Origin: Plakobranchus ocellatus
Lineage: Eukaryota > Mollusca > Gastropoda > Plakobranchidae
DNA: 20,000 bases
Assembly (NCBI GenBank): GCA_019648995.1
Contig: BLXT01004632.1
Location: 1,228,029-1,248,028, forward strand
Direction of reading: 5' to 3'
Shown: one piece after another, positions 1 through 10,300 of the stretch
Position numbering within the stretch: position 1 is the first letter of the stretch
How the letters are laid out: the number at the start of each line of letters is the position of its first letter
Position numbers and translations under genes: made by a program
Notes under the pieces: generated by a model
Database searches by the model: none
The model's input: the letters and a program-made list of their open reading frames with translations, nothing else
Told to the model about the DNA's origin: nothing

Positions 1-658
1 AAAAAACCAGGCCCAGACAAAATATATTTGATGAAATGATCAAACACTTCGGATCTTTTAAAAAGAACAGATTCCTACAGCTGATGAACACCTTAAGGAC
101 AAATGTCTACATCACATCAATATTAAATTAAAAACAAAAAAAAAAAAAGAAAGACAAAGACCCCAAGATACACAAAAGTTGCAGATCACATAATAACCGT
201 GCATAAGAAAAGTGTGCGAACGTATAATGAATGATCGTTTGTGTTGTGATTAGAAGATTTAGGGCATCTCGCTGAATAATAGGCAGGATTCAAAGCAAGT
301 AATAAACGGATGAAAAGCTGTTTAGACTTAGTGAAAACGTGGAATTAAGATGGTCACGATACTAAGAAAAAGGATCTCACACAACTCCTTCCGTCAGGCA
401 ACGATAGAGCAGTCAACCTTGCAAAATAAGGATCAACATCAGAATAACCATTCATACTCCACAGCCAGACAAATAATAACACAAAATTACAAGGCGGGAT
501 GTATGAAGCTCAATGGACTGTGTGTAAACTCATGAATGAGGTCAAGTCGAGTGACTGAATGACACTCATTTAGAGGAAAGATCAATGCACAATATTCCTT
601 CTCCAAACACAGAGCATACCCCTTAAGTCCCACCTTAACAGAATTTAAACCTAAACAC
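1..658. other. Upstream non-coding DNA, nothing recognised
   Basis: AT-rich sequence with an A-run near 130-150. The open frame at 350-535 has no recognisable motif and ordinary intergenic composition. No tRNA, TIR or SINE head was seen. Confidence 0.6.
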
Positions 659-735
659 CCTGTCTGTCTGTCTGTCTCTTCCTTTCTCTCTCCCTTCCTC
701 CCCTCTCTCTGTCTTGGTCTCTGTCTCTCTCTGTC

Positions 736-818
<83 letters not shown>
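659..818. repeat. TCTG/TC pyrimidine microsatellite
   Basis: About 160 bases almost purely of C and T on the + strand, with occasional G. TCTG repeats occur at 661-676 and 738-757, then an uninterrupted TC run of about 40 nt follows at 771-812. The RE/RQTD-repeat protein read on the minus strand is only this repeat. Confidence 0.95.
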
Positions 819-1529
819 TAAAAATATTAATGATATAAAAATAAACAACAAACTTTTTAAAATCCTGCGGATGAGAGACAAAAACATTGTGCGTAAAATA
901 AAAAAGTAAAGGTTTCTATTCATTTTCGCTTTACTTTTTCTGCTGTGATATAAATAACATGGTAATTCCGTACTGCTCTGATTTGGCCCTGGCCTGGTAG
1001 CCTGGTATCAACATACATTCAAAAGTTCCGGGGGCTTACAGAAGAAAATTTGGTGCAGCCCTCACATTATCTGCCTTGGAAGCTCTTCTTCTGGATTTCA
1101 CATTTGGAAACTAGATCTGCTCTCTAGCTTTTCAACCTCCTACATGCAACTATAAGCATTTACAGATTGCACCATCTATAGGAGGACTGTTATTATAGCA
1201 ACCACACAAGACCCAGACTTATAATGCCTCTAGACATTTCCATAAAATTTTACTGTTGCAGATGAAAGTTTCCGTAAAGTGAAAGTTTCTCGGTGAAGTA
1301 AGTTCTAATCGATAAACGCGTGGTACATTTTGTTGATATTGACCACAACACTAAATGCACATGTCTACATCTTCAGTAAGTCTAAAACAAAGCATTGTAG
1401 CCACAACGTTACTGCATTTTTCTGTCTAAACACTAGACCGGCGTGTCAACGATTTAGCTCATCTTTTCGAAAACAGCTTTGTTAAAAAATCAGAGTCTAT
1501 TGCAATTCAACCTGAGATACCCTTGGGTA
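819..1529. other. Upstream non-coding DNA
   Basis: No gene could be supported on either strand. The stretch at 970-1200 is slightly GC-richer but is broken by stops in all frames I read. Confidence 0.55.
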
Positions 1530-1537
1530 GATTTAGA
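1530..1537. repeat. Left 8-bp target site duplication of the MITE
   Basis: GATTTAGA directly abuts the left TIR. The identical octamer abuts the right TIR at 1810-1817. Perfect duplication and perfect TIRs suggest a fairly recent insertion. Confidence 0.85.
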
Positions 1538-1809
1538 GGCGCTTTTTCGTTTGTTCCCACCCCGACTTTTTATATAGGCCTAGAGATTCTAGATTTAGAT
1601 CTAGATCAAGCAATATTATCCGATAGGAGCAAACGAAAAAACTGTTAAATTGTGTAGATTTTGTGTGAAAATAATAATATTTTCATTATAACTTGGCCTG
1701 CGACCTCTTCATTTCTTCGATGGATTAGGAAGATAGAGCAAGATCGAATAATATAGCTAGAATCTAGGCCTATATAAAAAGTCGGGGTGGGAACAAACGA
1801 AAAAGCGCC
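1538..1809. mobile_element. MITE: 272-bp non-autonomous DNA transposon with 47-bp TIRs
   Basis: The terminal inverted repeats at 1538-1584 and 1763-1809 are perfect over 47 bp. They begin GGCGCTTTTTCGTTTGTTCC, and the symmetry continues into TTCTAG after a 2-bp insertion. The flanks carry an 8-bp target site duplication, GATTTAGA, at 1530-1537 and 1810-1817. An internal stretch near 1626-1641 (GGAGCAAACGAAAAAAC) partly repeats the inner part of the right end. There is no coding capacity. An 8-bp duplication fits hAT, P or Merlin superfamilies; the ends do not let me choose. It lies about 2.4 kb upstream of the SDAD1 start codon. Confidence 0.88.
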
Positions 1810-1817
1810 GATTTAGA
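1810..1817. repeat. Right 8-bp target site duplication of the MITE
   Basis: GATTTAGA directly after the right TIR, identical to 1530-1537. Confidence 0.85.
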
Positions 1818-2494
1818 AACATGAAGTAGAGCGTAGGGTGAGTTTTTTATTGCTTAATTTGATCCGTTTGAATTGTATTATCGAAAATGGAACTAGTCGG
1901 CCTAGCAAGCAACCGTAGATCTAACCTCAAAACTTTAAAATCTGATCATACATTATGGAAAAACTTTAGAGTCAATAAGCAATCATAAAGGACGAAACAA
2001 TCTGTGCAATAATAAATCTAATTTGTATAGATCTAGCTGTTAATTTTCTATTTAGTCTGAATTTTTTTATATAGATCTAGATCTAATGGAAACCCCTCAG
2101 TAGCCTTGACCGGGCAACAGTTAGTAGTGGCTAGCATCACTATTCAAGTTCGGAAAAAAAACTAAAAATAATATTGTGCAACAAGGCATACACAATCAAT
2201 TACCTATCATGGTTTGAAATATGGCAGAAGTTCAAATGGGATAATCCGGGGAAAGGCGCAAAGACTTCTAGCTTCATGTTGAAATGAAGAGGTTCCAGGT
2301 CAAGCTATATTGTAAAAAGTGCAATTTTCACACAATATTACAGGACTTCATATATGCTTGTGACACCTTCCTTTCGTTGGTAGCTGGGGAAGGTCGATCT
2401 AGAAGTTTTTGGGCCGGTCCAAATTACTGACAAAAATGACTTGATCAAATTTAGATCTATTGTTTATAACCTCAAAGTGTCTTCGGAGACCAGA
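1818..2494. other. Upstream non-coding DNA, possible promoter-proximal region of SDAD1
   Basis: Contains a donor-like AGG|GTGAGT at about 1838 and somewhat more CpG than its surroundings between 2100 and 2400. Either could belong to an untranslated first exon or promoter of SDAD1, but nothing in the sequence proves it. No convincing TATA box with an initiator was seen. AGATCTAG motifs recur. Confidence 0.3.
2281..2338 (-). mobile_element. Diverged fragment related to the MITE interior, opposite orientation
   Basis: The sequence GAAATGAAGAGGT...CAGG.CAAG...TTTTCACACAA matches the reverse complement of the MITE interior (about 1659-1715). Agreement is roughly three quarters or better over about 55 positions without gaps. 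No clear TIRs were found around it, so its limits are unknown. It is probably an older relative of the same family. Confidence 0.6.
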
Positions 2495-2548
2495 ACTCGG
2501 GTCTCTCTAGACACTGAGGTCACTCGGGTCTCACTAGACATTGAATGG
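2495..2548. repeat. Imperfect 27-bp tandem duplication
   Basis: Two adjacent copies of ACTCGGGTCTCnCTAGACA followed by a diverged end, at 2495-2521 and 2522-2548, with a few substitutions between them. Confidence 0.75.
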
Positions 2549-3015
2549 AAAACACATAGATAATATTTGTAATGATACAGCATTGATCTAGTTTACTTGC
2601 CTTAAATGCCAGAGATTTCCTAAACTCTAATTTTCAGGCTTAAATTATAAAATTTCTTTACCGAAACTTTAATTTACTTTACAATTACAATTTTAGGCCC
2701 AGGCCATGATCTAGATAGTTGAATTTTCATTTTATTTTGAAATGCACAAATGTAAAGTAAACTTCATTTTTAGTAAAAAGATGATGCGTTTCCCCCCAAT
2801 TGCCCTTTTTCTCATTTACGTGTAGGGCCTATATCTTTCTTTCTCTCTCTATGTAGCACTCTTTAATCTCTTTTTTATTATAAGTAGATATCACTTTCAT
2901 GCTGTATACTTTTTATTCAGTGCACTTTCTTCCACTCAGTAACTTGCTCCCTTAATCCCATGTAATTTATTCATTTAAACAATATTTTTACCAGGCCTTT
3001 TGTCCTAGATATAAA

Positions 3016-3069
3016 TTTCAATACAATTTGCCAGTCTAAACCTTTCAATACAATTTGCCAGTCTAAACC
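3016..3069. repeat. Perfect 27-bp tandem duplication
   Basis: The unit TTTCAATACAATTTGCCAGT plus CTAAACC occurs twice without a mismatch (3016-3042 and 3043-3069). The repeated DWQIVLK peptide read on the minus strand is caused by it and is not a protein feature. Confidence 0.95.
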
Positions 3070-4218
3070 TTGGAGACATTGGCATTTCAGAAATGGAAAG
3101 CTATTCATCATCAAATCAACATCAGTCTTTGCCCAGCAGCTAAATTCATGTGCTAGATTTGGTGTTTTAAAACTTTGATTTGCCAACAGTTTACACCATA
3201 TATAGAGTTCAAGGCTTATTTTCTGTTTATGATGCAAGATTCTGCCTATGTGTATTATTTTATTAAAGTATAAGTTTCAAGTGTGTGTTGAACAGCTATG
3301 AAGGTTTTAACAGTCACATACTTGTGGGGCATCTGTTAACCTTTTAGAATAAATACTTTTTAGATCTACTGTTAGACCTACTTCTATATAACGGTCTTAG
3401 GTTCCTTAGTTTTCATTTCAACATAGTTTGATTTTTAAAGTAAACAGTTGTGAAAGTAAAAGTGGGGCTATATGACAAAATGTCATCAATAATTTGGAGA
3501 TAATTCTTGTTTTGTTATGTTTTTTGGGATGATAATTGTAGAAATTAGGATGTGTGCCTAAACATATATGGAATTTGAGGACAAATTTTATTTATGCTTT
3601 TTAATTTTTCAAAATTTGTCAATAAACAAGAAAGGTTATAAATATACATTTTTACAGTTGCTAAACATCTATACTGTCATCTTATGAAGAGATAAAAATG
3701 CATTGATAAATTTGAATAACCTACTTTACTATTTACCTTTGTTAATTCTATTATAATTAAAAATGTTCTTGATATTTAATGTGATTTTTATGACCTGGGT
3801 AAGTTTGCTTGATGCTTGTGATATATGCAACATAGGGATCATTGAGTTTACTCACAAACATTCAAGCCACTTTTTAGCTATTTCTTGGTAGGTATCAGAA
3901 GCAACCAAAAAGTATTTAAGAGCACATTTCTTGTCATTCCATTTTTTTTTACTTTCTTCTGTTGTTAAACATGGGACTCCAGGTTTGAGCATTATGATCT
4001 TCCAATGTGGATTCCTCAAATACAAGCTTTCTCAATTTTTTTGTTTTCAAACTGAATTTATTATTCAATATTGAAACTAAAGATGTGTATGAAAATAATA
4101 AATGTCCTATATTTTGTATCTTACTTTCATGTATAGTCCTACTTTCAAAGTTACTTCGATTTATGCCCTAACTTGAGAATTAATATCAATTATGAGTTGT
4201 TTTTTTTTTCTCCTCTAG
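3070..4218. other. AT-rich non-coding DNA upstream of the start exon
   Basis: No gene seen. It may contain the last part of a 5' UTR intron of SDAD1, because 4201-4218 is an excellent polypyrimidine tract plus AG. A donor-like GG|GTAAGT occurs at about 3799. Confidence 0.5.
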
Positions 4219-4346
4219 ATTTTTTATGCAGATGTGATAGAATCAAGATGTCTGGAAAATCTGCTGCTAAGGCTGCACAATTTGCCTCAAACCTTCCACA
4301 TCTGCAAAATTTGATGAAAAGAGATCCAATTTCATACAAAGATGAG
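4219..4346 (+). CDS. SDAD1: SDAD1 exon with start codon (5' UTR piece 4219-4247, coding 4248-4346)
   Basis: Encodes residues 1-33, including the family-defining block [15 protein letters not shown] long T-rich tract ending CTCCTCTAG (AG at 4217-4218) looks like a strong 3' splice site, so at least one untranslated exon probably lies upstream. A second AG at 4230-4231 is an alternative. The donor is GAG|GTAGTA at 4347. The leader between 4219 and 4247 holds a four-codon uORF at 4226-4237. Confidence 0.85.
4226..4237 (+). other. Minimal uORF just before the SDAD1 start codon
   Basis: ATG CAG ATG TGA, out of frame with and ending 10 nt before the main ATG at 4248. It includes a bare ATGTGA start-stop. 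It is in the mRNA if the acceptor at 4217-4218 is used. If the AG at 4230-4231 is used instead, only ATGTGA remains. Confidence 0.45.
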
Positions 4347-7300
4347 GTAGTATACCTCATAAAGATTTTAATTAGATGAATTCACTTTTTATCCTTTGGA
4401 GAATAAGAATAACAGATACCTTTTGTACCATATTCTCTGATTTTAAGACAAGCAATGCCATACAAAAGTTTGTATCTTGTTATATATGTATATTTTTTCA
4501 TTTGAGTTTTAATTTAATCTGTCAGATCTTGCATAAGCTTAAAAACATTTCCCTGAGTGTACAGTGTATCATAAGCATTCCATCTACTCAAAAAATCTTC
4601 ATTGAAGTTGCATAGAAGCCTAAGATACTGCATGAAAGATTAATGTTAAATAACCTTTTTTTTTTCATTTACAGTTTTGGAAACAATGGCAATATTTTCA
4701 CAGCTTGATGCAGACTTTTCAGCTCCAACCTTCAAAGTACAATGAAAAGTTGGATGAAATGATCACTTTTTTAGCTCAGGTAATTTTGTTGGGCAAGTTG
4801 CATAGTTGCAATTTAATTTAAAAGCTTTTAGGAGGTGCATCCTGCCAGTAAAGGCAAGACAACATTCACCTCTTTTTTTTTCCTATTCATGGATTTAACT
4901 AACATAAGAGGAACCTAAGAAGGTGATATCTTAAATATAAGAGGAACTAAATTATTTGTAAATTGAAAAATAATGAAAAGGCTCACTAAGAAATGGTATT
5001 TTCAGTTTATTTATTTATTTACTTTTTTTAAAAATATGTTAATATCTGCTATTTCTTTGAGTGTAATTAAAGTCAGAAATATGTTGATTTTTTCCCAGGT
5101 GAGCCACTGCTACAAAGAAGAAGTATCGCAGCTCCCAGAGACTTTGAGCAATATTTTGAAAAACCATAGCACAACTCTTGATCGGACAATGAGAATGGTA
5201 TGGAGTTTGAACTTTAGAAATGCTTAGGCATAGGTTCTATTTATTTTTAAAATCTTTAGATAAATTGAAAAATAATGTTTAATCAACAATACAATCCCAT
5301 ACTTTTTTTGCCTTATGATCTCTTGTTTTGTCTGTGGAATCACAAAATGAGAATGTATAACTGGATCTTCCTGATAACCGTCTCAAGGTGTGCTGTCTGA
5401 AACAATAGTAGCCTCCTCTTCTTCTATTAGAATTTGCTGATCTTATTGCATGTATCTTCTTACTACTCCATCTTTTTAAAACCTACTCATGCCATATTGT
5501 TCAGTAATTGTTGTTTGGTAAAGATATGTACTCATGTAAAAACAAAATTGGAAGGAAATCGCTTTGTGCATAGCATATATAATCACCCCAAGAGTGGATT
5601 TATGCCTATATGGATAGGTCTGGATTTGAAGCTTTGTATATTTGCTGGCTAAAATGTATGGATCTGCCTTTTAAACGAGAACCCTCAAGCCATTATAGTT
5701 GGGAACTGAGGTGGGAAAGCGGTGAGCAACAACCTGATTTCAAATTTCCCTGCCAAACTTTTTATGCAGTGGAACCTGTGCCATACTAAAATAGCAGGAA
5801 ATGACATGGGTATTAATTATTGCTAGATGTGTATGTACTCATGTGCAAAAAACTACAGGCATGATGATATTTTTTCAACAGTGCCTTTTTTTTTTTTGTG
5901 AGTATTTTGTTGATTTCTACTTTTTGTTTCAGACTTTGATAAAAGCCGTGATCATGCTGCGCAACAAAGATCTCATTTCAGCGACTTCAGTTCTTCAGCT
6001 GTTTTTCAAGCTGCTGCGCTGTGAGGACAAGCTTCTCCGCAAAACTATCTATCAGTACGTGGTCTCCGACATCAAGAACATCAATGCCAAACACAAGAAT
6101 GCCCGCTTGAATTCAGCACTGCAGACGTACATGTTCTCCGTACTGCAGGAGACTAATGGAGTCATGGTTAAAACAGCCCTGGACATTATGATCGAGCTGT
6201 ACAAGAGAAACATTTGGAATGACGCAAAAACAGTGAATGTCATCACAACTGCATGCTTCTCCAAAATCACCAAAGTCATGGTAGCTGCCATAAAATTTTT
6301 CCTTGGTGAGTGATTGTTAGCCTAACAGTTTTACTACTACAATTGAGTTCAGTTATTCCAAAGTAGCTCTTGATACAAACATGACTTAAAGTTATCTGAG
6401 AAGTGCAATTGAAGAGAGAAAAAATTTATTCCAATTTTTTGGGTTGTTTTTTTTTTTTAATGCAGTGGAGCAACTATGATTTAAGTAAACTAACGCTAAC
6501 TTAAAAACTGCAAGAAAATTTGAATTTCAGTATCCCCACTACTGTCTTGTTTCAAGCACTTGGTATGATGGAAAATACTTGCAGAAAATAGAGAACACAG
6601 AACTTCATAAATGAAAATAAAAACGTAGCAATAAAATCATGATTATGATCAATAGATAAAGTCCTGACAGCATTCTAAAATGTTTGCATTACACCAAAAT
6701 GAAAAACAGAAAAAAAAATTCATGAATCAGTCTCATCCTCTGTATTAACTCATCAGATAGCATATTAAAAATAGTAGAGCAATTGTAAAGCACTACATGT
6801 AAATGCTATTGGATTTTATTTTTCCAACAAGAATGATGAGGAATTATCTGAAAGTCTCTGAGTTTTCCCTACATTTGAAAAACAATTTTGGGAAAAAGAT
6901 ATATGTGTGCATTCTAGCTATATTTTTTTTTTCTGCCTTTCTTGAAATTATCAATGTTATTTTCACTATATTCAACTTTTTCCCATTCCTTTTTTTCGAT
7001 GACCTTTTTTTTTAGTTTTTTTTTTTTTTCAATTATGTAATCTCTGATTTCAGGGAAGGATGTTGAGGAACAGAATGAGGACAGCGATTCAGAAACAGAA
7101 GAACCCCCTAAGAAAACAGCCAAAACTCTGACCCTAGGGCACAGAGTGGCAAAGAAAACCAAGAAGAGGAAAAAGAAGCTGGAGAGGGCTCTGGAAGCTG
7201 TGAAGAAGCACAACAAGAACAAATCGCAGGCGGAAGCTTTCAATTTCTCTGCTCTTCATCTGATCCACGACCCGCAAGACTTTGCGGAAAAGCTTTTCAG

Positions 7301-10300
7301 ACAATTAGAGAAGTCAACAGAGAGATTTGAGGTGAAGTTGATGATGATCGATTTGATCTCACGACTTGTTGGAATCCACAAGCTTATCCTGCTCAACTTC
7401 TACCCTTTCATGAAACGCTTCGTTCAACCACATCAGCGAGAGGTATTTTATTCGTTTTTCTTTTGTGCTCTTATGATTTTGTATAAAACCTTACTTTTTT
7501 TTTTTTTTAAGTCTGGTAAGAAAAAGGGATCAGCACTGAAAAATTAATTTAAGCCCACAAAAAAATTTTGAATGAAAATTATATGAGTTAAGCATGCCAG
7601 TATTGCAGATTGCTCACTCATTGTAATTTAAGTGGATACATTACACGTAATTTAAAGGGGGAGCGGTGGCTCATCTAGTAGGGCAGTTGGCTACCATCCA
7701 AGAAGTCTGGGGTTTGATTCCCAGTCCAGGCCAAGTCAGATTTTCATTGCTCCTCTGTGTCCACCCAGCACTAAATGAGTAGCTAGGTCTCTTAAAACCC
7801 GGCAAAAGTAAAGGCGGCATGCAATGGCGAACTACCTCAAATGCTGTGTGCCAAGAACAATCAGGACCCTACTTCTGATTCCCTGATGCTTAGACTTTGT
7901 GTGGGATCCACTTTACTTTTTTGTTTTTTACATTTAACCCTGTAATGAAAATATGGCAAACTTTAAATTTTCCATTATTGTTCAGTAGAATTTTACTTTC
8001 TCCCTTTTTTTTTTTCAGGGATAATTTTATATTTTTGTTTGAATGGATGGAATCTTTTCTCTTTTACCAATTTCTCTCGTTTTGCTGCAAACTAATGCAG
8101 ATATTTTTAGCCTTTATCTATGACAATTGTTGGCAACTCACTCTGTGTCATTACAGTTACTTAGCTAGAAAAAGTGATCTCTAGAACTCTCTATTTATGT
8201 TGTTTAAATTATTGTATTGTAAATTGGCTGCAAGAAATGTTTATTGACGAGATGAAATGATATGGAATGTTTAAATATCAATATCAAATCAAGATATAGT
8301 TTAAAATTATAGGCTTAAACTCTGTCTACCTGTAGGAACCTTCTTAAGGTTGAAGTCAAATGACTAGCCTGGATCTAAAATCCAAATTTAGATTCTGCAT
8401 GAGAGGTTATTTTACAAAATGTATGTGAGTGTATGATTATTTTTGGTCTGTCAGAGGTGTTGTTTACCTCTTTTAAAAAGAAAATCCAAGTTTCTGTTTG
8501 GACATGCCTAATACTTCATGCAAAAGGAATTACACACATTCTTCTTTTAAAGCTTTTTTGAAAAGCAAGAAGCAGCTATTTAAAGTTTTGAAAAAAGAAG
8601 TAATGTTCACTATTTCATAACCACAATGTTCACAAAAACCATTTGGATGTACAAAAAAATTAAGGAATGTTTTACAGCATACAAATTGTAATAGATGAAA
8701 AAGTATAATTTTTCAGTGGAATTTATCCTGTAAAATGTCTTGAGTTTCTTTATATATCTATGCATGCCTAGAATTTGGATGTCTATGAGTAGAAGTGAGA
8801 CTTCGAATTCCCACCCTGGAAGGGTGCCTTTAAAGTATTAAACATTATTTATCGTGTGTTCAGTATTTGTGATGTTGGGAAAGACTGAAGGATCCTGAAG
8901 CATTAAAAAAAAAATAATACGTTATCGGTGAAGATTGATTTCTCTCCCTGAAATCACATCCCCATAATTTCAATTTATGTTTATTTGACATTGAATATTG
9001 ATACAGTTTGAGTTCCCTTGCTTGCATTCAATTTCTCGGTTTTCCAAAATTTCTTGAAGATTATAAACTTTTCCTCTTCCCTGTCCTTAGGTGACTCGAC
9101 TCCTGCTTTACCTTGCCCAGGGCAGCCATGAGGTTGTGCCCCCTGATGCTGTAGAGGAAGTGCTCAAGGCAATTGCAAACAACTTCATCACTGAACGTAA
9201 TTCTAGTGAAGTCATGGCAGTCGGGTTGAATGCTGTCAGAGAAATTTGTGCCAGGTGTCCGCTGGCAATGTCAGATGATTTGCTTCAAGATTTGGTCCAA
9301 TATAGAACGCATAGAGACAAAGGTGAAGCATGCTGTGGCAAAATGTTCTTAAATATTTTGTTTATTTACATTTGTGTAAATTGATGGAAGCTTAGCTAAA
9401 TAATAATCAAGATTTCTAGATGAGTACTTTGCTTTTCCCTATAAAAACCAGACAGTCATTTTTTTCTTTTTTTTTTTTTATGCTATCAATTTGTTCATGA
9501 GAACAAGAAATACAGTTTGTTTTGCTTATCAAATAATTTTTTTAAAGTTTTGACCTTTTGTATATTTTTCTTTTTCCAGCTGTGATAATGGCTGCTAGGT
9601 CTTTGATACAGTTGTACAGAAAGGTTAATCCTGAATTATTACACAGAAAGGATAGGGTAAGTGCAAATGAATTTTGTCGATTTCAAAGTGCAGTGAATTA
9701 TATGCACATATATAAACAATTCTATAATTTTTTTTCAAATCTACAGACCTTTAAGGCATGTTTGACATGTTTAGAAAATTATGAGGCAAAGATGGCAGAA
9801 GTTAAATACAGTAAAACACGTTTAAACCAAAATTCTACGGAGTATGATTTTTGTTTTGGTTTAAACAAATTTTGGTTTAAGCATAGCGCATTAAATAAGT
9901 AGGATTAATAAAGAAGAGTGACCAGCTTCCGAAATATTAAGTTGAATCAATCTCACCCATCGTCACACCACAATGTGAATGAACACGCCTATCCACGAAG
10001 CTTTCTCTCTTTTTATCCATTTCTCTATCTCTTTCAGTTAAGAGGTTCTTGCACCTGTTAGTGTTATTGATGTAGAATAGAGCTTTCACAATTTCATCAT
10101 CGCCTAAGTAAGTTTTCCGGTCCTGAAGTCTCCACTTTTAAAATTTAATCATCACCTATGTTTTCCTGTACTGAAGTTCTCAACAAGAGAGATGGCTTTA
10201 TTACCATTGTAGCACGCTAGAACGACTATACCCCAGAAAGACTCTAGAGTCAACATGGCGGCCGCCAGAAACACTCTGGAGTCTCTATAGCGGCTGCCAA

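Noticed and set aside
350..535. 61-residue + strand open frame
   Set aside because: No motif, no homology I recognise, no splice or start context; chance frame.
651..923. Minus-strand 90-residue frame rich in Arg-Glu repeats
   Set aside because: It is the translation of the TC/TCTG microsatellite, not a protein.
2971..3237. Minus-strand frame with a repeated DWQIVLK peptide
   Set aside because: The repeat comes from the 27-bp DNA duplication; the rest has no protein-like features.
4173..4247. In-frame upstream extension of SDAD1 starting at 4173
   Set aside because: The extension translates the polypyrimidine tract of a probable acceptor, and SDAD1 orthologues begin close to the ATG at 4248.
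5767..5800. CAGTGGAACCTGTG, resembling a pogo/Tigger terminus
   Set aside because: No inverted partner or TA duplication found nearby.
6052..6291. Minus-strand 79-residue frame
   Set aside because: Antisense shadow of the strongly conserved SDAD1 exon 4.
6830..6865. C-box-like ATGATGA followed by CTGA motifs, considered as an intronic C/D snoRNA
   Set aside because: The C and D boxes are under 30 nt apart and there is no terminal stem. Other TGATGA sites in the introns also lack a proper D box, so I found no snoRNA despite the ribosome-biogenesis host.
6914..7243. Minus-strand 109-residue frame
   Set aside because: Antisense of exon 5 plus intronic T runs that read as lysines.
8795..8830. 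CTTCGAATTCCCACCC, resembling a B box
   Set aside because: No tRNA-like head around it and no repeat copy; probably chance.
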